Position numbers and translations under genes: made by a program. Under the pieces are notes generated by a model that ran no database searches, had not been told where the DNA came from, and saw only the letters and a program-made list of their open reading frames with translations. Below, one piece after another: positions 36,710 through 48,417 of a DNA stretch of 64,000 nt. Every line of letters begins with the position of its first letter. The first letter of the stretch is position 1. This DNA is from Escallonia rubra (taxonomy: Eukaryota; Streptophyta; Magnoliopsida; Escalloniales; Escalloniaceae): assembly GCA_033065855.1 (NCBI GenBank), contig JAVXUO010002821.1, forward strand, positions 276,774-340,773, written 5' to 3'.

Positions 36710-37333
36710 ATGGATACCATTTGACTTTTATAGAACATTATAATTTTTTTCGGCCTATGTAATTCCAGTCATAATAGACTTTAACACGTTAGTGATTAAT
36801 TTCGTTGCATGGGTAGCTTTCTTGGTGTGGTCAAGCATCTATGGCTGTGTTTGGCGCCTCAGATAGGATACAAATAATCCTATCAGGCGTTTGGCGGCAC
36901 ACTTAAAGGCCGGATAAGTTATCATTCGGACTTGTTTTATCCCACTAGAGTGGGATAATTCGGGGGGGGGGGGGGGGGGTGGTAGTATAATATTAATCCT
37001 GGTGGGATTGGAATAAAAAGAATGGGACCCACCCTAGTTTTCTTCCTCTTTCCCGTCAACACCATTGCCGCAGCTGCCGCCCATCCGCCCATCTTCTCCG
37101 GCCGCACGTCCGTCACGACGTCTTATCTACTCCGACTGCTAGCCTCACATCCGCCTATCTTCTCAGGCCTCACGTCCGTCATGGCCTCACGGCCTCTCCA
37201 CCGATTCTCTGTCCATAGCCTCCATCCTCCCGCTCGACTGATCTTCTCCGTCCACCGGCGTCTTCTCCACCGATCTTCTTCATCCGTCCACCAGCGTCTT
37301 CTCCACCGATTCTCTGTTCACAGTATAGTTTAG

Positions 37334-37378
<45 letters not shown>

Positions 37379-37379
<1 letters not shown>

Positions 37380-37562
37380 GAGAAAACGAATATATTGCTA
37401 GCCTTAGGCAAGTTGCCTAAGGCTAACAACAAAAACTACGTAGTTTTGACTCTCTATTTTTGCATTTGTTTTCTTCCTTTGACAAATTAACGTTAACCGT
37501 CATCACAGGTCTCCAACTCCACCTCTCTCACCAGTTTCTGTACCCCCCCCCTCTCTCTCTCT

Positions 37563-37605
<43 letters not shown>

Positions 37606-38386
37606 CAGATCTTCACTGTCCAGCGTCCAATCAAACGCCCACCTTAGCATCGATTGTAACCTATACCGATTGCCTCACCCTGCCAGCGACGGTCACAGCT
37701 ATAGCCATAAACCCACCCTACAACCTCCATCGCCACCTCACTCCACCACAGATTGAACACCCACCTCACCATCGATTAACCACCTACCACAGTCACCCCA
37801 CCTGCCGTCGATGGCCACGACCATAGCCATCTTCTTAACAACAATCTAGTCCAACATGGTTCCATCATCTGAAAATCATAAAACTCAATTCGACTCTTAA
37901 ACAAATCAATTAGTCGAAATGTAGGCACAACATATTGGGTGTTTAAATACCCATATGATTTTGATCCATGGTTCTTGTGGGAAATGTTGGCGGTGGTGGT
38001 TGGAGGGAATAGAGTCGAAGGTTGGAGGTGGAGGGTGGAGACAGGACATTGGTTGCCGGACAACGGAGGTAGGCAATTTGGCGAGGCGGCAATGGCTGAA
38101 TCTTTGATGTCATGGGAACAGAGAGGTTTGGCAGTGGTGGGTTATTGGTTTTTGATGGTCAGCTTGGTGGGTTGCCGGTGTGGAGGCTGGCCAGCAACAT
38201 TGCCGGCGATGGGGACCGTGTGCTGTGGGTAGAATCGGCTCATACAATGAGAGCGAGAGAATGACAGGGTATTAAAAGAAAAAAGAAACAAGAAAAAAGA
38301 ACTTGTAAAAAACTGGCCAAAACTACGTAGTTTTTGTTGTTAGCCTTAGGCAACTTGCCTATGGCTAGCAACATATTCGCTTTCCC

Positions 38387-38387
<1 letters not shown>
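37379..38387. mobile_element. Nested TIR element, 1,009 bp, in a TA run
   Basis: The first about 70 bases (GGAGAAAACGAATATATTGC, then 'tagccttaggcaagttgcctaa', 'ggctaacaacaaaaactacgt') recur inverted at the right end (GGGGAAAGCGAATATGTTGC...). Each TIR contains its own palindrome, 'cttaggcaagttgcctaag'. The element is flanked by TA repeats on both sides, so the target was a TA run. The middle has a (CT)n(CA)n stretch (37,551-37,606). The two open frames in it lack any known domain. Confidence 0.8.
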
Positions 38388-38427
<40 letters not shown>

Positions 38428-38507
38428 CTTTATAAAATGCTTATACGGCTTATAATCTGGACTTGGTCCAAACACTGGATAGGATTTCTTGCTTATCCAG
38501 CCTTATC

Positions 38508-38579
<72 letters not shown>

Positions 38580-38700
38580 CATTATAAAATGCTTATCCGG
38601 CTTATAATCCGGACTTGGTCCAAACGCTGGATATGATTTCTTGCTTATCCGGCCTTATCCGACGGTATAGCTTGTCCGGCCTTATCCGACGGTATAGCTT
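38388..38700. repeat. TA runs with a duplicated unit and short GC-rich repeats
   Basis: (TA)n at about 38,396-38,422 and 38,512-38,575. Each is followed by the same unit ('ttataaaatgcttat(a/c)cggcttataatc(t/c)gg', then 'cttggtccaaac', 'ttgcttatcc'), so unit plus TA run is tandemly duplicated. At 38,650-38,720 'ttgtccggccttatccgacggtatag' recurs twice more. Another TA run of about 38 bases is at 37,339-37,376. Confidence 0.8.
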
Positions 38701-38764
38701 GTCCGGCCTTATCCGTCCTTATCCTGTCCTATCCGAAACCCTTATCATTGTCGCCAAACATAGC

Positions 38765-39561
38765 AAATGAGTATATCCATGTCTTGTTTATTTTTCAGAT
38801 CTTGTTTCATGTAATTTACATCTACTACTAAGTGTTATAAACCAATTTCCTGTCATTTATAGTAGTTAATTAGATGAACATACTCAAACAATGAATACCG
38901 TATGAAATTAAACATGTACACGGTGAAATGTCCGAATACTTATTGTGCGTTGGTTCTAGAAAAAGATTAAATGAAGGGGAAAACAGATCCTAACCGGTTT
39001 TAAATGGTCAAATTTCTAAGATGAATGAGGTTGTATTTCTCTCATCTATACCTTATGTACTTTTTTAGTCTTCGTTATTTTGAGAGCGCACATAAGACAG
39101 TAAACATGTAACTTATTAATGTCAAGAAATAGAGCGGCTATATAGCTGGACTTGTTCATAACTTTATTAATTTTGTGGTGGAAGTACATATTGAGTTAAA
39201 ATTTGACGTGAATGATGATTATTGTGCTAAAAGTATAACATTTTTATAAAAAAAAAAATAGCACCAACCCTATAAGTATACTAGCAGACGCGTGAATTGT
39301 TCATATGGATCGTTTAAATTATTCATAATCTTCAGTTCCATGTAAAATACACAAAAAGTAGCTTGCCTCATGCTAATTACCTAACAAATGATTCACACAG
39401 GATATACCAACAAAGTGCGATCTCATGTTTGCAAAAACCGTTATTATAACGAGCATGAAATTTACTCGTCTATGCTAGAATGGACACGCAAGTTTCACAT
39501 AATGATGCTAAAGTTGCCTGCAATGGTCCATTGCAGTTTGTACATCATAAAACAGTAAATA
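38765..39561. other. No gene seen; 3' flank of the OMT gene
   Basis: AT-rich. The last about 70 bases (from 'cataatgatgctaaagttgc' at 39,498) are conserved in the second locus at 52,150, so they are part of the duplicated OMT unit and probably its 3' untranslated region. Confidence 0.5.
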
Positions 39562-42268
39562 TCAAGGATAAACCTCAATGATAGATCTTAAACCCATAAT
39601 GGGAGTTATCTTGTAGTCACTAAAGCCAGCATCAAGGAAGAGCTTTTCCCATTCTTTTTCATTTCTCTCTTTTCCCGTGACGATAGCCATCATCAGTATA
39701 TCGAAGAAGAGTTGGGTTTCAATTGATTCTGCATCTCCTTTCTGGTTATCCAGCACCATGTCTATGATAATCACCTTTCCTCCTTTTCCCTTGCATGGGA
39801 TTGCCTCTTTGCAACGCTTCAGTATCTTTAGACACTCCTCATCATTCCAGTCATGCAAAATCCACTGCTAATTGTCATTTGCCACTCATGTTAGCATTAG
39901 TCCGAGAAAACTTAAGAGAGGCTTGGAGAAAGAAGAGAAAGAAAGCTGGTTGAAGTGCTTTTTGCTTCATTAGTGACCTATGTTAAGCAGGGGCCGGGTT
40001 GCTAAGATTTATAACCTGTAAACAATTGCACTTTGCCTCCCTATTGAGTAAAAGTTTATCTTAAAGATCTCTCTATCTGAGTAACACTTTGCTTTCTAAA
40101 TTATTTTTTAGGCCCATATATATTTAGAAACTTGGCTCATGGTCCCAAGAGTAACTTCTAACGTATACTTCTCCGTGTATCTTCGAGAGAAATGGGAGAA
40201 ATGCACGAACTAAGAATCACGGCTCTGCACCCCAACTAAATTCATTCTCAAGCCCAAGCCCAGGAGTGGACGAGATGCGACGAACACAATAGAGTCTGAT
40301 GGGGGACAAAATAAATATGGTATATTAGTCTAAAGTATTTTTATTTTTTAAGTAATTTTTTGAATTATAGCTTTAAGGCTATCTATTACCTTGTTTCAAA
40401 AGATTTTTAGGCTCTAGTTAGTCAAATTTAAGTCCAATTAGGCTACCATATAAATTAGGTAGTTTTCTAGAAGGTAAAATTTTTAGAAGGTTCTGAAGTG
40501 TTTTTCACGTCTTCTGGGGCTAATAAAAGTAGCCCTAATTGACAGAACTTTTTTTTTTTTTTTCCAGGTTTTAAAGAGCAGTTAAAATTTTTTTTTTTAC
40601 AAAAACAAGTGGGTGTTTGATAACCCTTTTTTTTTTTTTTTGGTGTTTGGTAACCCTTTTTATTTTGACTTTTTTTTTTTGGTGGTTTGCGGTGGCGATG
40701 GTGGGCCGTAGCGGTGGTCGACGATGGTCGCCGGCAGGCAGCCGGCGGTTGTCGGGCAGTCGCCGGCAGTGGCTGCCGGCGGTGGTGGCTGGAGGTGGTT
40801 GCCGCCCGGTGGTGGCTGCTGGCGGCCGGAGGTGGTGGCTACTGACAGTGGTGGTTGCCGACGGCCGGAGGTGGCTATCGGGCAGCAGTGGCTGCCGGAG
40901 GTGGCCTCCGGCCAACGGTGGTGGCCACCGCCCACTACCGCCCAGTGGTGGCTGCCGGCGGCCGGAGGTGGCTGTCGGTGGCTGCCGGGCGGCGGTGGGC
41001 GGTGGCTACCGGCAGTGGGTGAGTTGTGGTGGAGGTCTCAAAAAAAAAAATTAAGTGAAAAAAAAAATAGCTTTTTCCTCTTTTTTTTTATTCTACAATT
41101 TAAAAAGCCACTTTTTAAATTGAAAAAAAAAAGTGTTACCAAACACTCCTATTTTTTCAATTTTTAAAACTGAAAAAAAAGAGAGCAAGAAAAATCATGT
41201 CAAACGGCCCCTTAATCTTTGATTCAAAATTTTACTTTTTCTCTGAGAACCTGTTCGCCCCTAGCGTGTTTTCTTTACTTTTTCTTTGAGTACTCCCAAG
41301 CTTGTGCACTATTGAGTTTACACTCCGTTCAATCACAGCAGAACATAATTTGAATCCGAGCCGATCAACAAGGAGACTTAATCTTAGGCCACAGACAAGC
41401 AGTTGCTTTATGGAGTAAAATATATACAAGCTTGTCTTCAGGTTTCCCTTGCTGGGCGGGTAAACTTTTAAATATATATATTTCACAACAGACGTACCTT
41501 AAGTAGAACAGCATCTGCACAAGGAATTGCCTCAAACACATCCCCTGCAACAAACTCCAAGTTGTCACTCCCTTGCAAGTCCGCCACCACATGTGGTAGC
41601 TCTAACACACTGCACCTCATGTGTGGGAAGGCATCAGCGATGGCCTTAGCCACCGTCCCCGTACCTCCACCAACGTCCACCAATGAATTTAACCCCTCAA
41701 ACACTCCTGCACATTCTTTAATCATCATGCTCGTTACCAACCTTGCGTCACTAGCCATGGCATCGTTAAAGAACGTATTTAGCCTCGGTTCATGCCCTGC
41801 ATAATCCCAAAGTGTCCTCCCGTGAGCCATTTCAAATGACGTTTTATGGTCATTTTGAAACCATTCACTCAGAAAATTAAACGGAGTTGTCATGATTGGA
41901 TCAAGCATGGCTAGCAAAAGTGGCGTGACGCTGAAGGGGTGGCCTTTAAGCAGGGGACGCGAAGCCGGTGTGAGGGCATAACCGTCTTCTTGTTCATTTT
42001 CAAGCTTCCTTTGCTTTGTGAAGAAGCCCGAGTGAATCAAAATGCGCATAAGGCGGTAGATGCAAGGGGCTTTAGCCTTGTTGATTGGTAGAGCCTGAAC
42101 CAATTCAGGGAGTGACATGGGTTTGCCATGATTGTGTATGATGTCTGGTATGCCTAGTTGAACTGCACATTTGAGGGACATGGAGTTTATGAAGTTGAAA
42201 ATGTGATTCCATATGTGAGCTTGAGAAGAAAGTAGCTCTCTATACTCCGCACCTATAGGCAAATCCAT
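39562..42268 (-). CDS. Class II S-adenosylmethionine-dependent O-methyltransferase, two exons
   Basis: Exon 1 is 42,268-41,498 and exon 2 is 39,864-39,562; the intron runs 41,497-39,865 with GT at the start ('cttaag|gtacgt') and AG at the end ('ttagcag|tgg'). The spliced frame encodes 357 residues, normal for plant COMT-type enzymes, and has no stop. Residues 1-100 form the dimerisation part ('LKCAVQLGIPDIIHNHGKPM'). The SAM-binding motif LVDVGGGTGTVA is at 196-207. The catalytic His is in 'WILHDWNDEE' (His 261), and the intron falls just before it, as in many of the family. It would methylate a phenolic hydroxyl in the cytosol. Wording resembles flavonoid, stilbene or chavicol OMTs, but substrate cannot be read from sequence. 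A broken second copy is at 52,220-52,387. Confidence 0.9.
40545..41215. repeat. Insertion-like GC-rich minisatellite in the OMT intron
   Basis: Poly-T tracts and 'gtgggtgtttgataaccc' on the left and 'gtgttaccaaacactcct' on the right bracket a block (40,681-41,030) made of variants of 'ggtggctgccggcggccgga'. The phrase 'aaacggccccttaa' at about 41,202 resembles a hAT end, but I could not find its partner. The Gly/Arg- and Pro-rich open frames here come from the repeat. It lies wholly inside the intron and does not touch the splice sites. Confidence 0.6.
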
Positions 42269-42300
42269 CTATTTCATATCGAACCTTACAATATTATCCC

Positions 42301-42310
42301 CTATATATAC
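42301..42310 (-). promoter_or_regulatory. Possible TATA box of the OMT gene
   Basis: Minus-strand gtatatatag lies 33-42 bases before the ATG. If used, the 5' untranslated region would be under 15 bases, which is unusually short, so the true promoter may be further up. Confidence 0.3.
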
Positions 42311-44391
42311 TAAACTAGTGGTTCGATAGAGGCAATGCCTGTACAAACATAGATTATAATTTTATAAATATACACAAAAGAAAAAAAATCGCAATAGATA
42401 AGTTTTGGAAATAATGAGGGCGGACTCCATTAGAAAAGGATGAGGAGATATAGCAGAGATTTTGAGAGAGTGTCAGGAGAAAATAACTTATATGAATTTA
42501 ATCAGGTTTGATCAATTTAAAATCAATCACAAACACTCTCTAAGAGATTTAGTCTGCCTCAAAAAGCTCAAAACTGATTAAATCCATAATCCTGGAAAGT
42601 GATGATTATGAAATAATCACTTTTCTCATATTCAGGTTTGACCTTCTAATTTATCATATTATCCTCATATTTCTCACAAAAGGACACCTGCCCTTTAACT
42701 AATTTGCAAAATTTATTGTACTATAAGCACTAATGTGAGATCATGGGTGTTTTTTTAATTTAAAGTAAAAAATAAACAACTTTTGTAGGTAGATGAAAAT
42801 AAATTTTTTGATAATGTATTTATGGAATATAGTTATTTGTAAATGAAAGTTATCTTAACATCAGATTTCTAGACGGATATTAAAAATTTATTTAATTAGT
42901 GTCCTCTATGGTCATTAATTTGTCGTAGTGAACTGATTTAAGCACATTTTATCCAAATACTTTTATAGTTTTAAGTTAGTTTACTACTACTTTTGCCAAA
43001 CAGTAAAGTGATTCTGCTTAAAGTAGATTAAATCTGATTTTGAAAACTGATTAAGATTTAAGCAGCTTTTTATAATCAATCTCAAACGGGCTCATAAATA
43101 GTGGGGCTAGAAAGTAGGAAAACACTTAGATTTTAAATTATGCCAAAAACCATTATTAATTATTTTAGGGGAGGCCTAAAATGATTTTAATTAAGTGGAA
43201 TAAAGGATAAAATCAAAGTTTCAAAATAAGTTTCACTAAAAAGCAAAGTTATTAGAATTGACCCGGATCGGCCGGTACAATCAACCGGTTCAATCGTGAA
43301 CCGGAGCCTTAAGATGTCCGAGTTAGCTTAAATATTGGAATTGCATACGAACGGCTCAAACCCGTTCAAATCGGCCGGTTTTTTGTAAGAACCTTGACCC
43401 GGTCCGTTTCTATGATGATTTTGTAAAATTAAACTAAAAGACCTATTTAGGCAATAAAATTAACCACTTTTTTAATAATTATTAGTCAATTATGTCTTTT
43501 AGTTCTAAAACAAGTAGGACTCACTAAAACAAGTAGGACACATTCTCACTAAAACAAGTAGGACACATTCTGGTTCATCGTAAAATGCAAGATATGAAAA
43601 TTCGGTACTCCATCACACAATCCCAGTTCCACAATCTCACTCCCATTTTAGTTTCACATTTTCTAATGGATTGAGGAGCCGGTATGAGTCCGTAATTCTT
43701 CAACAAGTGTATTCCTTTCTTCATCTTTTCTATTTTTTATTCGTCATCTTCATTTTCTCTTCTCTTCTTTTCTTGCTAAAAATATATATTTGTTTCCTAG
43801 AGTTCTTGACTTCTTGTTCATTATTTTCAATATCATTTCATGTTTTCGATCGGATACTTGATATCGATATTCTACAATTTTAACTATTTATAATAATACT
43901 ATTATATTTCTAATAATTTAATTAAAAAAAACCGGTTGCACCACTGAAACTTGTGAACTAGTCTCTGTAGTTTGACGCAAGCAGAGTTTGGTATCTTTGA
44001 GTAATCGTCCTGCCACTATTCAATTTGTCTAACGTGAAAAATATGAATTTGTCACATGGTTCCTAAATGGACTTCTCAACCGACATATATTAGTTAGATC
44101 TTGTCTGTTTGGGCAAATAAAGTAAACAAGATTGTTTATTGCGAAAAATCATTTATCAACTATTTATGGTAATGGCAAGCAGGAATAGAATCTGCAGCCA
44201 TTAATTCCAAACTCAAAATAGGGTGTCAGTCCCCACAAAGATATGAATGATGAAAGATAGAATTAAATGCATGCAACACTCGGAGCACCTCTTCTCACTT
44301 TCCTTATTAATATCATGTTAACCATGAACATATTTAAATAAACACGTTACCCACCCAAATAAGTTTACTCCGAGAAAATTAGACCGTAAAG
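42311..44391. other. No gene seen; upstream of the OMT gene
   Basis: AT-rich. At 43,258-43,410 'cggccggt', 'aaccggttc' and 'gaaccgg' words cluster, and an 'aaaccggttgcacc' word recurs at 43,930, suggesting ends of a small transposon that I could not delimit. A 28-bp near-triplicate 'ctcactaaaacaagtaggacacattct' lies at about 43,510-43,570. The frame at 43,671-43,883 is AT-rich noise. Confidence 0.4.
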
Positions 44392-44509
44392 AATGGACAC
44401 GGTTTAATTATGATACAAGTGACCTTATAATATGTGACCAATCACTGCCAAATGGACACGGTTTAATTATGATACAAGCGAGCTTATAATATGTGACCAA
44501 TCACTGCCA
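44392..44509. repeat. 59-bp tandem duplication
   Basis: Two copies begin at 44,392 and 44,451 ('aatggacacggtttaattat') and differ at two positions. Noncoding. Confidence 0.9.
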
Positions 44510-45109
44510 AATCTCGTCTCGTGTCTTAGTGCAACATAACTTTCGCAAGCGAAGGATACTGATAGATTCTGCTAGCTGCACTATCCCGCTTGAGTAGAAG
44601 AATAATGTGGAGTTCTAAGGGTATGACGTTTAAATTGTCAAAGAGCAGGTGTGCAAAGCTCTAGTTCCTATGGATACAAAATGCAACCAGTATACAAAGG
44701 AAGAAATTGGAACACATTAAGGGTAATTTTTCTATACGAGTTAATGTTACTGTATGTAACGACAATTGATGGCCGTTAATTTTTTTTTTAATTGATACGC
44801 TAAAGAAGTACCGTTAAATAGGTTGATCAAGGTGTTAAAAATGTACCAATCATAATTACTACTATTAGTCACTGCAGTAAATAAAGTTGCAGGCAACATT
44901 CTCCAGCCCGGAGCACAGCCGTAGATTTGAGTGGCTTGGAGGTCAAAACACATTTAGCAATTAACCCTCTATAAAAGGAACAAAATCTCGTTGGAAGTTT
45001 GCAACATAGATAGATTTCTTTTTTTCTTTTTCTTTTTTTTTGGGGGGGGAAGGGGGGGTGTAGGGGAGGATAAGGAAGAAATGAGAAATGAAGTAGAGCA
45101 CTTGCATGC

Positions 45110-45420
45110 TGAAGTGTACAACATGCACAGCACACGAACGAAGGCTCCGGTCTATCGAAGTAATGCAAGGAACTTCAATTCACAACCCAAGCCTCCCAGT
45201 GCTAAATCTTAAGAGTGTTCGAGCACATCAAGTGGTTAACTGGGAAGTAGCACTGAACCAAGATGTAAGTTTATCCCACTGCCCAAGGTGTTCAAACAGT
45301 TGTTGCGGAAGGGCATGATCTCCAAATTACCCCTATCCCCACACCGGAAGTGATAACTGAGGGATATTATGTCCAGGTTTTTTTGTGCATACCACCAACG
45401 AAAGGGCCAGCCTACATAGA
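45110..45420 (+). pseudogene. Small fragment of Tat gag
   Basis: The DNA parallels 28,380-28,640 of Tat-2: 'gtctatcgaagtaatgcaagg...ttcaattcacaacccaagc', then 'ccaaggtgttcaaacagttgttg' and 'cacaccggaagtgataactgaggg'. Only about 300 bases are present, with no LTR nearby, next to a T-rich then G-rich tract (45,011-45,062). Its presence between duplicated low-copy sequence shows another insertion or rearrangement in copy B. Confidence 0.55.
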
Positions 45421-45469
45421 GATGTATCGCCTTTTGACAGCTAGTATTTTCTTCAAGTAGCACATGCAT

Positions 45470-45925
45470 GATAATTGAGTTTGTTCGCATAGATTATTCG
45501 CCTTTCGATAGCTAGGTCATGTGCAAACTCGATAACATTGTCGCTTACAGACATACTAGCTGACATGGGATTGAAGCAAAATAGGGCTTTTGTTTTCTCA
45601 ACCAACCCCTGGAAGAACTAGGACCACATCTTATGGAGGATGTGGCATTGCCTAACCGCGCAAAAAATTTTAGTTTCCTTTTGCAGCAACCAAAAAAAAA
45701 ATTAGAAAGCCCCAAACCTGGCAAGCGACAAAGTTATCGAGTTTGCCCATGACCTAGCTAGTCAAGTTTTTAAATTTTGCCAATCTAAAAATGAGTTAAA
45801 GACAACTCTGTTTATGCTACCAGAAAATGAAGTACTCGTAATATCCAGGCAACTAGAAGTTATATCTAAAAGTTTTGCTTAGTGCCTTAACTTTGTATTA
45901 ATCATTACTAACTATATCTAAGGAT
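45470..45925. repeat. Low-copy duplicate (copy B), left part, with RNase H tail
   Basis: 45,530-45,640 matches the RNase H tail of copy A ('gacatactagctgacatgg', 'accaacccctgga', 'gaactaggacc'). 45,655-45,925 then matches 18,440-18,780. The 1.1-kb segment present in copy A between these is absent. At 45,926 the sequence is broken by the solo LTR and resumes at 51,547. Confidence 0.75.
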
Positions 45926-47807
45926 GGATCCGTCACGACCCGAACCCACGGGTGAGCCTATGAGCTAGGTTCTTGACTGACCGCAGGCCCACTAAACCTC
46001 CACCAGGGTCTACCAGGCCTACTATAACCTGTATACAAGATTTATAATCAGTACTAAGTTTAAACCATTTACAAAGATCATACTTATGGATTATCTTAAA
46101 GTACGTCTCTATTACATCCATATTATTCAACTAACAAAAATAATTAAAACTCTATGGTGATCTAGGCTCCAAACAGTTTTCAAAACATAAAAATAGTACT
46201 ACAATGTCATCCAAAGCCTAACAATTATAAGAGGTCTTAAATCTCTAATGACCATCTCATGTGACTCTGTTGTCGTTATTCTCATGGATGTCGAGTTCAT
46301 CGAAGTAATCACCTGAAAAATTATAAAAGAGTGAGATTGGGGCCCAGTAAGCACGCAATCATGTTCCTAAAATAGATTTGAAGATTTCAAAACATGCCTT
46401 GAATTTTCTTTTCAAGATCATGAAATCAATATCACCATAACGAAAAAATTGCTTCACTATATATACATATATGTACTTGTACAAAAAGATTCTCAGAGCC
46501 GGAGTTTGACATCATGAAAGCTCATCAAACAACTATCACAGTGAATCAGAACTTTGGCATGTTGTGGTTAGCGTATGATCCTACTGACTAGAACCTAGAT
46601 TCCCTCTTCCACCCGGGATAAACAATGTTGTGGTCAAAGAGACGAATCACGAGCAACAGTATTGTGCTCCAACGATGGTTATGTTGACTAGGACCCAGAA
46701 TTCACTTTCCCTCGTGGATATGGGACACCATAACCAAAATTAACATCTCGATATCACAATGTAAACAGAGTTCACAATAACCAAAGGCAACACATTAAAT
46801 GGCACTTCTAATTCATGTTCTCATCAAACAATTTGACACGAAAGCAAAAGCAATACAAAGACTTTTGAGCTTTCATTTGATAGAATCATGTATGTTTAAC
46901 ATATATTAGAAAGTAGGGTATACGGAGGAACATGGCAAGAGTATTTACCAAACTCGATAACCGGTTCTTATTCTTGCTTGAATTCTGGTCCTAACCTCGT
47001 CTATCAAAACCTAGTGATAAACCACAAGGGTGTTAGTTCCTGATGCTCAAACATGCATGACTTCTAAATTCTCCCCCCAAGTAAATGAATTTATCAAAAG
47101 ACTCCTGGACTTGTGTAAAATTTACCAAAAATTTCCCGACGCCCTAAGTACCATTATACACCAAAAAATAACCTAAAATATCTTTTTAAACGACTAGGTG
47201 TGTTCTTAAGACAAAGAGGTCCCTCGGGAGATTCTTCACTCAAAATCCTAATCTGCTCCTTAAATTAAGCGTTACGGGCCATATTTCAAAAGCATAGCAA
47301 TTGGCATCAGAATGCTGAAATTCTAGACACTCAAGAGTCTCTGTAAAACAAGGTTGCTGTAAAAATTTTGCCTAAAAATAAGCTCGTTTGCTATATCAAA
47401 TAATTCAAAATCCCTTTTTAAAAATGAAATCATTTATTGCCCTTTGCGTACCCAGAAAATTCCACAATATAGGTTTGATAAAAATAAAAGGGGTTTTAGT
47501 TTCACACTTGGCCCAACACATGCTCAGAAATGGCTTAAAGAAATTTGATGAAGGACTGGTATATAATTCTAGAAATAACATTTTTTAGAAAAAACTGGTT
47601 TTGTATATTGACCCTTTTGAAGCCGAATTTGAAGAATTTCTAAAAACTCAAAACTACAAAGCTGGAATAGACATACTGAGGTTTTTAGAAAAATAAGAAT
47701 CGCAAAAAACCAATGAATAATGAATATTCTATAGCAAATCGAAATGACTGACAAAAATAACGCATCTCTGTGCGGACCAGTTTTACTCAATGCACTACAA
47801 GAAAACA

Positions 47808-48155
47808 CGTTTTTAGCGATGGATTTTTACCGACGGAGAACAATCCGTCGATAAAACGAGTTTAACCGGCGGATACTTCCGTCGGTAAAATTCCATCATT
47901 AAAAACTTATTACCGACGAAGTTAGTGTCGGCGAAAGTTTTTGCCGACAACGTTTTTGCCGCGGTCTTTTAGCGACAGAATTACCGTCGCTAAAACTTTT
48001 TTACAAAATTAATTCTTTCGAGGGTTTTATAAAATTGATTTAGGGACGGAAGGAATCCGTCGCTAAAACAATGTCCGTCGATAAATGTCGTGACTTACAG
48101 ACGGACTTTTAGCGACGGATTTAGCGACGGGATGAATCCGTAGCTAAAAGTCCTC
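47808..48155. repeat. Left subterminal repeats of the CACTA
   Basis: At least ten copies of a core like 'agcgacgga' or its reverse 'tccgtcgctaa' in both orientations, many paired as short palindromes. In the family such repeats bind the element's own TNPA-like protein. The matching zone at the right end is 50,228-50,595. Confidence 0.85.
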
Positions 48156-48159
48156 GATT

Positions 48160-48417
48160 AAAACAACCAGATCTGCCTTTTTCTCTTCCCTCGTTTCTCT
48201 CTCTGAAAAATCTCCCACCGCTGTTCTGAGCTCCGGCGACCAACCTCCACGGTGACCCATCTTCGGCGATCCCCCCCCCCCCCCCACGGTGACCCCACCA
48301 CTGCCGCAAATTAAAAGCCCTCCACTGCCGCCGTGTGAAAATACTACCATCGTTGTCGCGCCACCAACGCTGCCGCCCTCCACTGCCGCCGGCTATTGTG
48401 CCTTAACGTAAGTTCCG
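48160..48417 (+). other. Leader-like sequence of the captured gene
   Basis: A C/T-rich start ('ctctctctgaaaaatctccc') followed by GC-rich DNA with a run of 15 C (48,271-48,285), closing at 'ttaac|gtaagt'. It looks like a plant 5' untranslated exon. The open frames on the minus strand here are by-products of its composition. Confidence 0.4.

Larger units (their letters stand above)
36844..38764. mobile_element. TIR element, about 1.9 kb, host to a second element
   Basis: GCTGTGTTTGGCG at 36,844-36,856 mirrors GCTATGTTTGGCG, read on the opposite strand from 38,764. Next to the ends are repeated words 'ataggata', 'ccttatccg' and 'gcttatccgg'. The host part contains an 18-G run (36,962-36,979), long TA runs and a 1,009-bp nested TIR element. 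No transposase and no clear target duplication. Probably hAT- or PIF-like; uncertain. Confidence 0.6.

Noticed and set aside
37022-37333. Frame rich in His/Pro/Ser in the 36.8-38.8 kb element
   Set aside because: It arises from a repeated 'cgtcttctccaccgat' phrase; no domain.
40571-41167. Several overlapping Gly/Arg/Pro/Trp-rich frames
   Set aside because: Minisatellite translation inside the OMT intron.
42301-42310. TATA box as proof of the OMT start site
   Set aside because: Too close to the ATG to be certain; kept only as a weak feature.
48121-48383. Gly-rich minus-strand frames in the CACTA
   Set aside because: Shadow of the GC-rich leader and the C homopolymer.
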